Counted from the stretch's first letter, positions 17,148-26,569 are shown. The stretch: DNA of 64,000 nucleotides from JAAELZ01 sp965237995 (GCA_965237995.1 CBDEGO010000002.1:689211-753210); one strand, 5' to 3'. Notes: generated by a model not told the origin, from the letters alone. Program-made: numbers and translations.

Positions 17148-17540
17148 TTAAGTGGACGATAGCCACCAGACAAGAACAAACGCTCCAATTATCGCATCAA
17201 ATATAGCGCACATGGGAGGGAACCAATTGACTATTGGTGTCTTAACCATTCTATAATGATGAAGCATATCCCAACCACCATGAACAAAATAGCCAATGGC
17301 AATCCAAATGGGAGAATGAATTAAGCCCGCTACTGCACTCAAAAAAACAACTAGCACAAATGGAAGCTCTATTTTACTGAATTTCGCCCCTTCTGGCGTA
17401 AGGATAGCGCCGCCGTAAACGCAGGAGGTGAGCGCTAAAAATAATGCGAATAACTCAAGCTGATGACTTGAGAAGTAGTGTACTCCAACAATAAATGAAG
17501 CTGCCAACGCAATAGCTGTAATTATTACTTTTACTTTCAA
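17148..17540 (-). CDS. Small integral membrane protein, DUF6010-like
   Basis: A 130-residue protein with about four hydrophobic segments and the conserved-looking motif IGYFVHGGWDMLHH followed by NWFPPMCAIFD. These His/Trp/Asp residues near the membrane face suggest a family signature that I associate, cautiously, with DUF6010. No function is known. It is on the minus strand between the hydrolase and the VOC genes. Confidence 0.6.
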   Translation of the reverse strand: MKVKVIITAIALAASFIVGVHYFSSHQLELFALFLALTSCVYGGAILTPEGAKFSKIELPFVLVVFLSAVAGLIHSPIWIAIGYFVHGGWDMLHHYRMVKTPIVNWFPPMCAIFDAIIGAFVLVWWLSST

Positions 17541-17626
17541 TTAAATATTTGCAGTCTGTAACAAAAAAAATTTGGCCATAACTGCCAGTCAACTCTTAGG
17601 CGAAGTCATAGAAAATGGCAGGGTAT

Positions 17627-18004
17627 TCAAATAATCTGTTGACCAAATCGAATTATATTTCCGTCGGGGTCAGCCACGTAAAATTCTTTCATTCCCCATG
17701 TTTGCTGTACGGGTTGCATTGTTATTCCAGATGTCTCTTGCATCTTGAGTCCGTCAACAAGAAATTGGTTATAAATTTCATCGATGTTCTTTACCTGAAC
17801 ATATATAACGCCTCCGAAAACACCATCCCCAACATGCTGAGAAAGGTGAACAACGCTCTCCTCCCTTTTTAAACGTGCATACATAGACATAAACGCTTCA
17901 GGGTCGGGGTCTGGGGCTTGAACCACCTTAAAATCTAAAAGATTGGTGTAAAACCTTAGCGACTCTGTAATATCACTACATTTGATGAACGGAGCTATAG
18001 ACAT
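17627..18004 (-). CDS. VOC superfamily (glyoxalase/bleomycin-resistance fold) protein
   Basis: A 125-residue single VOC module with the pattern FIKCSDITESLRFYTNLLDFKVV at the N-terminus (paired beta-alpha-beta) and KEFYVADPDGNIIRFGQ at the C-terminus. The glutamate normally binding the second metal appears replaced in the FYVADPDGNIIRF strand. The fold is certain; the reaction is not. It is adjacent to a second, dissimilar VOC gene 24 bases upstream, likely co-transcribed. Confidence 0.82.
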   Translation of the reverse strand: MSIAPFIKCSDITESLRFYTNLLDFKVVQAPDPDPEAFMSMYARLKREESVVHLSQHVGDGVFGGVIYVQVKNIDEIYNQFLVDGLKMQETSGITMQPVQQTWGMKEFYVADPDGNIIRFGQQII

Positions 18005-18028
18005 AAGTGTTCCTCTAGACTGTCTTTT

Positions 18029-18406
18029 CTATTTCGGACTATTCTGACGAATATGCCATAGAACACCAGATGGGTCTCCTAACTGCATCATTAGAGTGCC
18101 CTCTTGTTCATGAGGTTGTGAAAGTATACGCGCTTTGTCGTTATAGTCTTTTGCAAAGTCTACTTCGTAGATCCGAGAAAACCAAGAGTGTAAATCTTCA
18201 ACGTACAAGCAAAACATGAAATTGTCAGCATACTCTGCAACATAGTAATCTTGCAGCCAAAAACCAAAACTGTCTATCTCAAATCGTGTCGCATTTTCAA
18301 TTGTGGCCACTTCGATAAAGCCTATCTCTTTATAGAAACGGCGTGATAACTCATAATCAAGAGAAGGCACAAATGGAGTAATGCCAGTGACTTTATAATT
18401 GCTCAT
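18029..18406 (-). CDS. VOC superfamily protein
   Basis: A second 125-residue VOC-fold protein, beginning ITPFVPSLDYELSRRFYKEIGF and ending MQLGDPSGVLWHIRQNS, with FMFCLYVEDLHSWF in the middle. The HI ending suggests a histidine metal ligand, but a complete metal site is not evident. It shares only the fold with its neighbour at 17627. Confidence 0.8.
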   Translation of the reverse strand: MSNYKVTGITPFVPSLDYELSRRFYKEIGFIEVATIENATRFEIDSFGFWLQDYYVAEYADNFMFCLYVEDLHSWFSRIYEVDFAKDYNDKARILSQPHEQEGTLMMQLGDPSGVLWHIRQNSPK

Positions 18407-18597
18407 GATAACGTTTGCATATTGCTAGAAAAACCAATACTGATTGCTTGGCACAAGCTCATTTACATTTGAATAGTTGCATCGAGTATGTTTTTTAGCG
18501 GTTGATAAAGTCAAGCCCAATGGGCGGTAAGTTGCCCCTTAGAGACATTCAACTTTTTGTGAAAAACTGACGCTTTATCAGCTCAGTAAGGCATTTT

Positions 18598-19104
18598 TTA
18601 TAACTTTATTTCCTCTACGCTGGGTGGGTAAACAACACCTCCATCAACGGCACCTTGGAATTGTAGTAAGTGAGTAGATGAGCCGGACTTTTGAACAATA
18701 ATAAAGTTAACTCTATTTCTAAAAACTGTAACTTCTCCAAAGATATCTTTGGTCTTTACACTTTTACCAGAAATCGAAAAGGACTCTGGCCGTTCCCCAG
18801 AAGTTGTATGTAGGTTAATTTTAGTTGCATATAAATAGTAGCCGGGAGCAATGTTAATATGGCCTACCACGCCAGATTGAGTTTTTGTAAATTGAGGCCT
18901 AAAAGCTATTTTTGGATGAAGAATAGTTTCACCGTCTTGGATTATTGCAGTTTGTTTTGGTTTGCTCTCTACTTGTTTTTTGACCTCCTCAGGCACCACA
19001 TTCTTTTCTAAAATGTTCTCGATCTCCGTGTTGGTTCGAGTTTGGCAAGATACCAATGTTAATGCGATAAGCAAATAAATAGTGCTTTTTAGAACGAGTT
19101 TCAT
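18598..19104 (-). CDS. Lipoprotein with a DsbD N-terminal (alpha)-like domain lacking the redox cysteines
   Basis: A 168-residue lipoprotein (lipobox LVSC, Cys20) whose C-terminal 100 residues match the immunoglobulin-like alpha domain of DsbD: INIAPGYYLYATKINLH, DIFGEVTVFRN and a final FQGAVDGGVVYPPSVE. In DsbD this last block is QGC-xxxxx-C-YPP, with Cys103 and Cys109 carrying electrons. Here the same positions are Ala152 and Val158, with spacing preserved. There is no membrane or thioredoxin domain. It may bind a partner without electron transfer. The only cysteine is the lipidated one. Confidence 0.75.
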   Translation of the reverse strand: MKLVLKSTIYLLIALTLVSCQTRTNTEIENILEKNVVPEEVKKQVESKPKQTAIIQDGETILHPKIAFRPQFTKTQSGVVGHINIAPGYYLYATKINLHTTSGERPESFSISGKSVKTKDIFGEVTVFRNRVNFIIVQKSGSSTHLLQFQGAVDGGVVYPPSVEEIKL

Positions 19105-19406
19105 CTTTTAGAAAATGCTGTTTATTGAGAGTGATATTAGAGTACAAAATATATCTTTGAATGGCTGTAATGAGTATATAACGACGATTTGCAATAGTCG
19201 AATTCTATCCCGTTATAGCATCTTTTAGTTTGGTTAAGCTTCAACCCCATTTAGGGTCCGGTACTCATTCAAAAATGAAATCGTTTTTAGTAACGCTATT
19301 TCACTGTTATATGTGACAAACAGTACATCATATTATTTTCTCATATAGTTAAATATTAGCATCAAAGGGTAGGGATTTTTTATAAACATTAATTTTGGAG
19401 TAAAAC
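19105..19406. other. Intergenic region, divergent
   Basis: About 300 bases between the DsbD-alpha-like gene (minus) and the nitrobindin-like gene (plus). It is A+T-rich near 19,320-19,380. A good Shine-Dalgarno, TGGAG at 19396-19400, serves the plus-strand gene. I see no RNA gene, terminator or repeat of note. Confidence 0.6.
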
Positions 19407-20441
19407 ATGGAAGACAATAAAACGAACAACAATATGCGTAACGTTACCGGCGTCACGCCGGATATGGACTCTCAAACGGTATTGCAGCTTGGTCCGCTTG
19501 CACCGTTGGTTGGAAAATGGGAAGGCAAAGGTACTGGATGGAATATGATCGCTCTGCCATTCAAAGACACTGTAAACCCGAAAATTCCTTTTCGAATTCT
19601 GATGAATCAGTACGACGAAAAATTAAACTTTTCCACAGTAGGTGACAAAATTCCTAACCGCGGAAGGACGGAAGATCAAGAGGTCGCAACCCTTGATTAC
19701 CAACAAGTCGTCACGCAAATCGATGCAGAAGATTTCCCTCATAGTGGTCTCGCTGGCCCTGCAGGTAGTGATATTCACCATGAACCTGGACTTTGGATTC
19801 ACGTGAAAGATGGCCAACCTACTATTAACGGCATAAATATTGCCCGACTAGCATCAGTCCCGCATGGAAATTCTGTGCTTGCAACCGGAACCGCAAAGCA
19901 AGTTGATGGTATGCCAGAAATCCTTGGCATTAGCGCGCTGCCATTTGGCCGATTTGAGAGCATTGGTCAAACTTCACCGGATGAATATGATTTCAGGGAC
20001 CCTAACGACGAATATCTGTCACCCTATAAGCATTACATTGATAATCCGTACATGGGTAAAGTAACTGGTGTCCCACTGTTTCCGGGCTTCACGCCTCGTG
20101 ATATGAACCAAATTTTAAACTTTGCTAATAAGGGCGTTGACATCGTTAAAACAACGGTACTAAACGTCGACAGCACCCGGGAACACGGCGGCATCAAAAA
20201 CATGCCATTCGTACAACGAGAAGCTGAACCAGTCTCCATGCGTTCAACTTTCTGGCTGCAACAACTCAAAGAAAAAGATAAATACGGCAATCCAAAGCTG
20301 AGGTTACAGTATAGCCAAGTCGTCATGCTTGATTTTTTCGACAACCGTGAAGACCAGATGCCCGGCCGAGCGCAGTGGCCACATATAAGCATCAACACCC
20401 TTGAGAAGGTTGGTGATTACCCTAACTATCCGCTCAGTTAA
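19407..20441 (+). CDS. Nitrobindin/THAP4-like heme-binding beta-barrel protein
   Basis: A 344-residue cytoplasmic-looking protein. The segment LGPLAPLVGKWEGKGTGWNMIALPF (split by the family tryptophan) marks the DUF1794/nitrobindin lipocalin-like barrel. Later HHEPGLWIHV and IARLASVPHGNSVLATGTA match the barrel strands of the longer bacterial heme-binding members. A possible heme-ligand histidine sits in the HHEPG or PHG region. The extra C-terminal half extends beyond single-barrel proteins. TGGAG (19396-19400) positions the ATG. Function in vivo is unknown. Confidence 0.7.
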   Translation: MEDNKTNNNMRNVTGVTPDMDSQTVLQLGPLAPLVGKWEGKGTGWNMIALPFKDTVNPKIPFRILMNQYDEKLNFSTVGDKIPNRGRTEDQEVATLDYQQVVTQIDAEDFPHSGLAGPAGSDIHHEPGLWIHVKDGQPTINGINIARLASVPHGNSVLATGTAKQVDGMPEILGISALPFGRFESIGQTSPDEYDFRDPNDEYLSPYKHYIDNPYMGKVTGVPLFPGFTPRDMNQILNFANKGVDIVKTTVLNVDSTREHGGIKNMPFVQREAEPVSMRSTFWLQQLKEKDKYGNPKLRLQYSQVVMLDFFDNREDQMPGRAQWPHISINTLEKVGDYPNYPLS

Positions 20442-20807
20442 GTTAAAGTACACACCATAAGCTGTGACCTCGTCTCCAAGTTAAGCACCGCCCTTAGAAC
20501 GAGATGATTCTATTTATGCCGCATTACTTGTAAATGAGGTCACAAGCTAGGGTTAGTTAATTAGGTTTGCTGGCAATCTAATAGCTCTAGCCCTAAAGAA
20601 TTTGAATCACTAGAAAAGTGATTGAGCCATACAAAGCAGTAACTGAACTAGGATGCACAGTAACTGTAGATGCATAATTTAGCAACGTAAGGCATGGAAT
20701 TTCTTTGAACGCAAACGCGATATTCACTAAGCTAAATACATTATAAACCCTTTGACAAAATCGCAGCGCAGCGTTTTAATGAACTGTGACCAAAGTGGGT
20801 ATTTAAA
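20442..20807. other. Intergenic region upstream of the deiminase-like gene
   Basis: About 366 bases. It contains an imperfect inverted repeat (GCTGTGACCTC at 20461-20471 with GAGGTCACAAGC at 20536-20547) enclosing 64 bases, with no U-run after it, and the sigma-70-like promoter described separately. No open frame or RNA gene is convincing. Confidence 0.55.
20752..20780 (+). promoter_or_regulatory. Sigma-70 promoter for the 20808 gene
   Basis: A perfect -35 TTGACA (20752-20757), a 17-base spacer and -10 TTTAAT (20775-20780, five of six). Transcription would start near 20787, giving a short leader before the ATG at 20808. Confidence 0.7.
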
Positions 20808-21728
20808 ATGAATAAAGTAACTGACCATGAATTAAGTGATCTTGTAGAGGTTAAGTCTAAACCTTGGGGCATCAATAATGACTACAGCGTGTTACACGAC
20901 GTGTTATTAGGTAAGCCAGAATATTTCAAGTGGGTGGAAGCTGGGCCACTGATTGGTCGTACATTAAGAAATGCTCATAAAACAGGGGCCTCATTTGATT
21001 TTGACCTTTCACAGCGGCAATTTGCGGAAATGGTCAAAGTGTATGAAGATGCAGGGGTCAAGTGCCACTACATTGACTCTGATCCAGTTTTACATCGCAA
21101 TTTCTTTGCCAGAGACTCTAGTGCCATGACACCATGGGGCGCCTTGATTTGCCATATGCAGCTCAAATGCCGTCGAGCAGATTACGTCACTACAATAAAA
21201 TTCTATCAAGACAATAATATACCGATCTGGAATTATGCGACTGCGGGTCATTTCGAAGGTGGAGATTTCGTTATTTTAGAGCCTGGCACAGTTTTGATAG
21301 GTTACTGTGGCGAACGCTCGGAACAAGAAGGGGCTGAACAAGTGGCTGAGTTCGTTAAAAAAGAGGGATGGGATGTAGAAGTTGCCCCCATTCCTGCATT
21401 ATTTGTTCATATGGATGGGCTTGTTGTACCGCTTGATGAAAAGCTACTGGTGACTTGTCTCGATGCGCAGGAAGGCTGGGTAATTGATTGGTTGCGTAAG
21501 AAGGGTTTTGAATTTGTCGACGTCGGTTTCGATGAAGCAAAAGACTTAGGCGTGAACTTAGTTGCACTTGGTAACAAGAAAGTGCTGTCTATGGCTGGGA
21601 GCGTAAAGCTAAATGAAAAAATGCGTAATTTGGGGTACGAAGTTTTCGCGCCCGATATGTCGATGTTCACCTTGGGCGGCGGCGGTGTTCATTGTATGTG
21701 CCAAGCATTAAGACGTGATCATCTTTAA
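20808..21728 (+). CDS. Arginine deiminase/dimethylarginine dimethylaminohydrolase-superfamily enzyme
   Basis: A 306-residue enzyme of the guanidino-group modifying superfamily. The active-site pieces are FFARDSS (99-105), GHFEGGDF (147-154), FVHMDG (199-204, His201) and the nucleophilic cysteine in GGGVHCMCQALRR (Cys296 or Cys298). That set is shared by arginine deiminase, DDAH and amidinotransferases. The length (306) is between DDAH and ADI, and the exact substrate cannot be told. It is followed by a complete liv transporter whose substrate may be its substrate. It has its own strong promoter. Confidence 0.82.
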   Translation: MNKVTDHELSDLVEVKSKPWGINNDYSVLHDVLLGKPEYFKWVEAGPLIGRTLRNAHKTGASFDFDLSQRQFAEMVKVYEDAGVKCHYIDSDPVLHRNFFARDSSAMTPWGALICHMQLKCRRADYVTTIKFYQDNNIPIWNYATAGHFEGGDFVILEPGTVLIGYCGERSEQEGAEQVAEFVKKEGWDVEVAPIPALFVHMDGLVVPLDEKLLVTCLDAQEGWVIDWLRKKGFEFVDVGFDEAKDLGVNLVALGNKKVLSMAGSVKLNEKMRNLGYEVFAPDMSMFTLGGGGVHCMCQALRRDHL

Positions 21729-21932
21729 GTCTTAATCTGAGCTAAAAGCGCTTAACACACTACATTAAGAGTTAATTCCTAACGCCTCTGAAAAAGTAGC
21801 ATGGCTATGGCAAAGGTCGCCCTTCCAAAAAACGCTTGGTGTAAAAGAATTAGCTAATCTAGTCTATACCTATTGTTAAAGCAGTGTTATAACAGGCCTT
21901 TGAACAATAAGTACACCTTCTGGAGAAAATCA

Positions 21933-23129
21933 ATGCGATCAATAACGTCACTATTAACCCCCATTTTTATCCCTATGGCCATGGCGTTGACACCTACGGC
22001 CAGCCAAGCTGATGCGATTAAAGTAGGCTTTGTCACTACCTTGACTACACCTGCTGGCGTTATCGGCGAAGACATGAAAAATGCCGTTAATTTAGCGGTG
22101 GAACATCTAGGTGGAAAGATGGCGGGCAAAGACTTGGAAGTGTTGTTTGAAGACGATGGATTTAAGCCAGAAATTGGTAAGCAAAAAACCGACAAGCTGG
22201 TGAAAAAAGATAACGTTGATTTTGTCGGTGGCTTTATATGGTCTCACGTGCTGCTAGCTTCTAGCAAGACGGTACTAGACGCGGGTAAATTTTTAATTAG
22301 CTCAAACGCTGGCCCTTCTCAATTAGCTGGCAAAGGCTGCCACAAGAATTTCTTTTCTACCTCATGGCAAAACGACCAAACCCCAATGGCAATGGGCGAA
22401 GTGTTAAACCAGCAAGGCGTTAAGTCTATCTACATCATGGCCCCTAATTACGCTGCCGGAAAAAACATGGTGTCTGGTGTAGAGCGCACCTTCAAAGGTG
22501 AAATCATTGGCAGAGACATGACGAAATGGGGCAAAGATAAGCAGCTCGATTTTTCAGCTGAGTTAGCCAAAGCCAAGGCTTCTGGCGCCGAAGGCTTGTT
22601 TATTTTCTACCCCGGCAGTGCTGGCGGTGCGTTTATAAAGCAATATCAGCAAGCCGGCCTAAAAGATACGCTACCCTTGTATAGTGTGTTTACTGTCGAT
22701 TCGATCTCATTACCAAAATTCCAAGCGGCTGACATGCAAGGCGTGATGGGCTCAAAAAGCACCATGTTCTGGGCGCCTGATTTAGACAATGCCGCTAATA
22801 ATAAATTTGTAACTGACTTCAAGGCCAAGCACGGTAACTACCCTTCGTTTTACGCGGCGCAGTCTTACGACACCATTATGTTAATTGATAGCGCTATGCG
22901 GGCGACAGGCGGCAATACTGATGATCAAGATGCCATCCGCGCAGCAATGGAAAAGGCCGACTACGATTCCATTCGAGGCCCATATACCTATGGCAAGAAC
23001 CACTTGCCGGTACAAAACTTCTACTTACGCGAAGTGGTTGCCGACGCCGATGGAGACTGGACTACCAACGTAGTGAGTACAGTATACGAAAACCACCAAG
23101 ACACCTACGCGGCGCAATGTTCTCTATAG
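21933..23129 (+). CDS. livK: Branched-chain amino acid-type ABC transporter substrate-binding protein
   Basis: A 398-residue periplasmic type I binding protein (HAAT family). A clear signal peptide (about 26 residues, ending ASQA) is followed by IKVGFVTTLTTPAGVIGEDMKNAVNLA. I start at ATG 21933 (MRSITS), preceded by GGAG at 21922-21925; the longer frame begins upstream without a ribosome site. Two cysteines, in GKGCHKN and the C-terminal AAQCSL, may pair. Ligand is unknown; it need not be branched-chain amino acids. It is the first gene of a livKHMGF set, separated from livH by a terminator. Confidence 0.88.
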   Translation: MRSITSLLTPIFIPMAMALTPTASQADAIKVGFVTTLTTPAGVIGEDMKNAVNLAVEHLGGKMAGKDLEVLFEDDGFKPEIGKQKTDKLVKKDNVDFVGGFIWSHVLLASSKTVLDAGKFLISSNAGPSQLAGKGCHKNFFSTSWQNDQTPMAMGEVLNQQGVKSIYIMAPNYAAGKNMVSGVERTFKGEIIGRDMTKWGKDKQLDFSAELAKAKASGAEGLFIFYPGSAGGAFIKQYQQAGLKDTLPLYSVFTVDSISLPKFQAADMQGVMGSKSTMFWAPDLDNAANNKFVTDFKAKHGNYPSFYAAQSYDTIMLIDSAMRATGGNTDDQDAIRAAMEKADYDSIRGPYTYGKNHLPVQNFYLREVVADADGDWTTNVVSTVYENHQDTYAAQCSL

Positions 23130-23151
23130 GCTAAACCTATAGACTTTCACG

Positions 23152-23182
23152 GGGCGCGTGTTGTTATACATCGCGCCCTTTT
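23152..23182 (+). terminator. Terminator or attenuator between livK and livH
   Basis: GGGCGCG (23152-23158) pairs with CGCGCCC (23172-23178) around a 13-base loop, then TTTT. Such leaky terminators after the binding-protein gene make the binding protein more abundant than the membrane subunits. Confidence 0.75.
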
Positions 23183-23208
23183 AGTTTCTCTTTTCCTTCC
23201 TTAGATTA

Positions 23209-24135
23209 ATGGATTGGCATCTGTTTGTCGCACAGCTTTTAAACGGTTTGCAACTGGGCTTGCTGCTTTTCTTACTGGCCTCAGGCTTAACCTTGATTTT
23301 CGGCATCATGGACTTCATCAACTTGTCGCATGGTTCCTTCTACATGCTCGGCGCCTTTATTTGCTCAACAATTGTTGCCAAAACAGGGTCGCTCATCATC
23401 GGTATTGTTTTAGCCTTGGTTGCTGTTTTTCTAGTCGGCGCCTTAGTAGAGCGCTTTATTGCAAGACGACTATATAAAAACGACCACTTAGACCATGTAT
23501 TAGTGACCTTCGGCTTAATTTTGGTTTTCGATACCTTGGTGCATATCATATGGGGTGCCGCTGGCGGTATCATTCCTCTACCTGCATCACTTGATGGTCA
23601 AGTAAACTTAGCGGGCTTTATAGTGCCTACCTATCGCCTGCTGATTATTGGCGCCGGACTTGGTGTCGCCATCGGTTTGTACTTCTTAGTCACGCGCTCT
23701 CGGCTAGGTATGTTAATCCGCGCTGGGGCGTCGAATCGCACCATGATAGCCGCCTTAGGCGTAGACATAGACCGTCTTTACTTGATTGTATTTGCCATTG
23801 GAGCCGCTCTAGCCGGTTTTGCAGGCATGCTAATTGCACCGATAACAGAAGCCAGTATCGGCATGGGCAACGAAATCATAATTATTGCCTTTGTAGTGGT
23901 GATTGTTGGCGGTATCGGCTCAATTAAAGGCGCGTTTTATAGCGCTATCTTGATCGGGTTTATCGATACTTTGGGCCGCTCCTACTTAGATGATTTGCTC
24001 AAAATTGCTCTGTCTAGCCAAGCTGCTGAAACCGCTGCCCCCGCGCTATCTGCAATGATGATTTATATATTAATGGCGATTATTCTGGTGTTCAAACCGC
24101 AAGGCTTGTTTCCCCCAACCGGCGCAAGTAAGTAA
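23209..24135 (+). CDS. livH: Branched-chain amino acid-type ABC transporter permease LivH
   Basis: A 308-residue inner-membrane permease with about eight hydrophobic helices. Typical family stretches are LNGLQLGLLLFLLASGLTLIFG, MDFINLSHG and VIVGGIGSIKGAFYSAILIG. It is translated one base before livM. It lies behind the livK attenuator, and its stoichiometric partner is LivM. Confidence 0.93.
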   Translation: MDWHLFVAQLLNGLQLGLLLFLLASGLTLIFGIMDFINLSHGSFYMLGAFICSTIVAKTGSLIIGIVLALVAVFLVGALVERFIARRLYKNDHLDHVLVTFGLILVFDTLVHIIWGAAGGIIPLPASLDGQVNLAGFIVPTYRLLIIGAGLGVAIGLYFLVTRSRLGMLIRAGASNRTMIAALGVDIDRLYLIVFAIGAALAGFAGMLIAPITEASIGMGNEIIIIAFVVVIVGGIGSIKGAFYSAILIGFIDTLGRSYLDDLLKIALSSQAAETAAPALSAMMIYILMAIILVFKPQGLFPPTGASK

Positions 24136-24136
24136 G

Positions 24137-25141
24137 ATGGGTAAGCAAACAACGTCAATTTCTGCGCTATTTGAAGCACTATCAAATAAAGTGTATGCAA
24201 TAGTCGTCATATTGTTACTTATCGCCCCGGTGTTGGCACAGGTATTTGAACAAAGCTTTTACTTAGACTTACTTACTCGTGCGCTTATTCTAACTATCGC
24301 CGCCGCAAGTTTAAATTTACTGATCGGTTACGGTGGAATGATCAGCTTAGGCCACGCGGCTTTTATTGGTATCGGCGCATATAGTGTAGGCATTCCCACC
24401 TATTATGAACACCTGAACGGCTTTTTACATTTGGGTATAGCTATTGTGGCGAGCGCCCTGTTTGCTCTTGTTACAGGCTTTATTTGTCTGCGAACAAGAG
24501 GCTTGTATTTCATTATGATTACCCTCGCCTTTGCGCAAATGCTGTATTTCACCATCGTAAGTCTCGACGAATACGGCGCTGATGACGGCTTGGTCATCTA
24601 TTCTCGCAGCGAATTCCCCAGCATTCTTGATATTGAAAACCCCACAACACTTTATTATGTCGTACTAAGCGTTTTGCTGATTTGCCTATTTGGTATGCAA
24701 CGCATCACAAATGCGCGCTTTGGCCGTGTTCTCATTGGGGCAAAACATAATGAGCAACGTATGCAAGCCTTGGGTTACAACACCTATCTATACAAACTGA
24801 TTTGCTACGTGATAGCGGGCACGATGGCTGGAGTTGCCGGCTTTTTCCTAGGCAATTTCACCAACTTTATCAGCCCAGAAATGATGGATTGGACGCATTC
24901 TGGCGAACTCATCTTCATGATAGTCATTGGCGGCACTGGCGCTATCTTCAGCCCTGTTGTAGGTACCATCTTATTTTTATTGCTTGAAGAATTCTTATCA
25001 AGTGTCACTGTCTATTGGCACCTTATTTTTGGCTTATTGCTCATTGCGCTCGTCTTATTCGGTAAAGGCGGCATTCATGGACTGCTTACACGATTGCAAA
25101 GCAAGAAACACCAATCGAAGCTGAATCATGTTGAAGATTAG
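24137..25141 (+). CDS. livM: Branched-chain amino acid-type ABC transporter permease LivM
   Basis: A 334-residue integral membrane permease, partner of LivH. The family core is ASLNLLIGYGGMISLGHAAFIGIGAYS followed later by VIGGTGAIFSPVVGTILFLLLEE. It starts one base after livH. Its end overlaps the livG start by 14 bases, a common coupling in these operons. Its highly hydrophobic segments confirm membrane location. Confidence 0.93.
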   Translation: MGKQTTSISALFEALSNKVYAIVVILLLIAPVLAQVFEQSFYLDLLTRALILTIAAASLNLLIGYGGMISLGHAAFIGIGAYSVGIPTYYEHLNGFLHLGIAIVASALFALVTGFICLRTRGLYFIMITLAFAQMLYFTIVSLDEYGADDGLVIYSRSEFPSILDIENPTTLYYVVLSVLLICLFGMQRITNARFGRVLIGAKHNEQRMQALGYNTYLYKLICYVIAGTMAGVAGFFLGNFTNFISPEMMDWTHSGELIFMIVIGGTGAIFSPVVGTILFLLLEEFLSSVTVYWHLIFGLLLIALVLFGKGGIHGLLTRLQSKKHQSKLNHVED

Positions 25142-25868
25142 CCATCTTAACAAGTCATTTGGCGGCATCCAAGCCACTTCTGATTTAAATTTACATGTAA
25201 AAACAGGAGAAATTCATGCCATCGTCGGCCCCAATGGCGCCGGCAAAACCACACTTATCGCTCAATTATCCGGCACGTTAAAGCCCGACGGTGGAGATAT
25301 TACATTTGACGGTAAAAACCTAAACAAAATAAAGCCACATAAACGGGCTCACGCAGGATTAGCAAGGTCGTTTCAAATAACTAGCATCATTTTGCCGATG
25401 ACGGTCTGCGACAACGTCATGTTAGCGGTGCAGTCTTTGTCGGGCCACTCTTTTCATTTTTGGTCACCAGTTTCATCTGAAACTAAGCTGAGACAAGTGG
25501 CCCTTGAGCACCTTAGTCAAGTTGGCTTAATTGATAAAGCTGATTCAATTGCAGCCGAAATTAGTTACGGCGAACAACGACAGTTAGAAATTGCAATGGC
25601 ACTGGCATTGCAGCCAAAACTCATGTTGTTAGACGAACCCATGGCGGGCATGAGCAAGGAAGAAACCGGCAAGATGATACAACTATTAGCCCGTTTAAAA
25701 GGGCAAACCACCATTTTGCTGGTTGAGCACGACATGGATGCCGTCTTTGCATTAGCAGACACAACCTCGGTGCTAGTCAACGGCCATATTATCGCCACCG
25801 GCACCACCGAAGCCATCCGTAATAATACCGACGTTCAACGCGCATACCTAGGCGAGCCAACAGTATGA
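25128..25868 (+). CDS. livG: Branched-chain amino acid-type ABC transporter ATPase LivG
   Basis: A 246-residue ATPase with Walker A GPNGAGKTT (34-42), LivG-type signature SYGEQRQLEIAMAL, Walker B MLLDEPMAGM and the switch region LVEHDMD. It overlaps livM by 14 bases upstream and the livF start by 4 bases (ATGA). It ends with the same VQRAYLGE as the fragment at the window start, although the two copies are only moderately similar. This is a second, complete system. Confidence 0.93.
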   Translation: MLKISHLNKSFGGIQATSDLNLHVKTGEIHAIVGPNGAGKTTLIAQLSGTLKPDGGDITFDGKNLNKIKPHKRAHAGLARSFQITSIILPMTVCDNVMLAVQSLSGHSFHFWSPVSSETKLRQVALEHLSQVGLIDKADSIAAEISYGEQRQLEIAMALALQPKLMLLDEPMAGMSKEETGKMIQLLARLKGQTTILLVEHDMDAVFALADTTSVLVNGHIIATGTTEAIRNNTDVQRAYLGEPTV

Positions 25869-26569
25869 GCCTAGTAATCGACAACATCGACACCTATTAT
25901 GGTTATAGCCAAGCTCTTTTTGGTCTAAGCCTCGAAATACCTGTCGGTAGCGTTACCACATTGCTAGGTCGTAACGGCATGGGTAAATCGACAACCGTGA
26001 ATTCGGTCATCGGCAACTTGCGATGCAAGCGAGGGAAGATCATTTATCGCGGCATACAAATTAATGGCTTACCCTCTTTTCAAATTGCGCAAATGGGAAT
26101 CGGCTTAGTTCCCGAAGGCCGGCAAATATTTCCTAATTTGAATGTCAGAGAAAACCTCATCGCTGCAAGTGCAAATTACAGCCAATCACCAAGCCCTTGG
26201 ACTTTAGACAGCGTACTTGACTTATTTCCCGCACTGCAAGCAAGGCTAAGTAACATGGGCAATCAATTATCTGGTGGTGAGCAGCAAATGCTATCGATTG
26301 GTCGAGCATTAATGCTTAACCCTGAATTGCTTATTCTTGACGAAGCCACCGAAGGTTTGGCCCCTTTAGTACGGCAAGAAATTTGGGCACAACTTGAGAA
26401 AATCAAACAAACGGGTATATCTATTTTATTGATAGACAAAAATCTAGATGATTTATGTCGTATTGCGGACAACCATTACATCATCGAAAAAGGACAAATA
26501 GTCTGGAGTGGAAACTCTTCAACCCTACTAGGCAGCCCTGAAATAAAAAATAAATATTTAGGCGTATAA
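25865..26569 (+). CDS. livF: Branched-chain amino acid-type ABC transporter ATPase LivF
   Basis: A 234-residue ATPase. Walker A is GRNGMGKST, the signature LSGGEQQML, and Walker B LLILDEATEGLAP. The start overlaps the livG stop by four bases. It is the last gene of the livKHMGF operon, and the next gene is convergent 70 bases away. It carries no N-terminal extension, unlike the copy at 233. Confidence 0.92.
   Translation: MSLVIDNIDTYYGYSQALFGLSLEIPVGSVTTLLGRNGMGKSTTVNSVIGNLRCKRGKIIYRGIQINGLPSFQIAQMGIGLVPEGRQIFPNLNVRENLIAASANYSQSPSPWTLDSVLDLFPALQARLSNMGNQLSGGEQQMLSIGRALMLNPELLILDEATEGLAPLVRQEIWAQLEKIKQTGISILLIDKNLDDLCRIADNHYIIEKGQIVWSGNSSTLLGSPEIKNKYLGV

Noticed and set aside
15820..18600. 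Integron cassette array
   Set aside because: The gene mix looks cassette-like, but I found no credible attC pairs, and the gaps vary in content.
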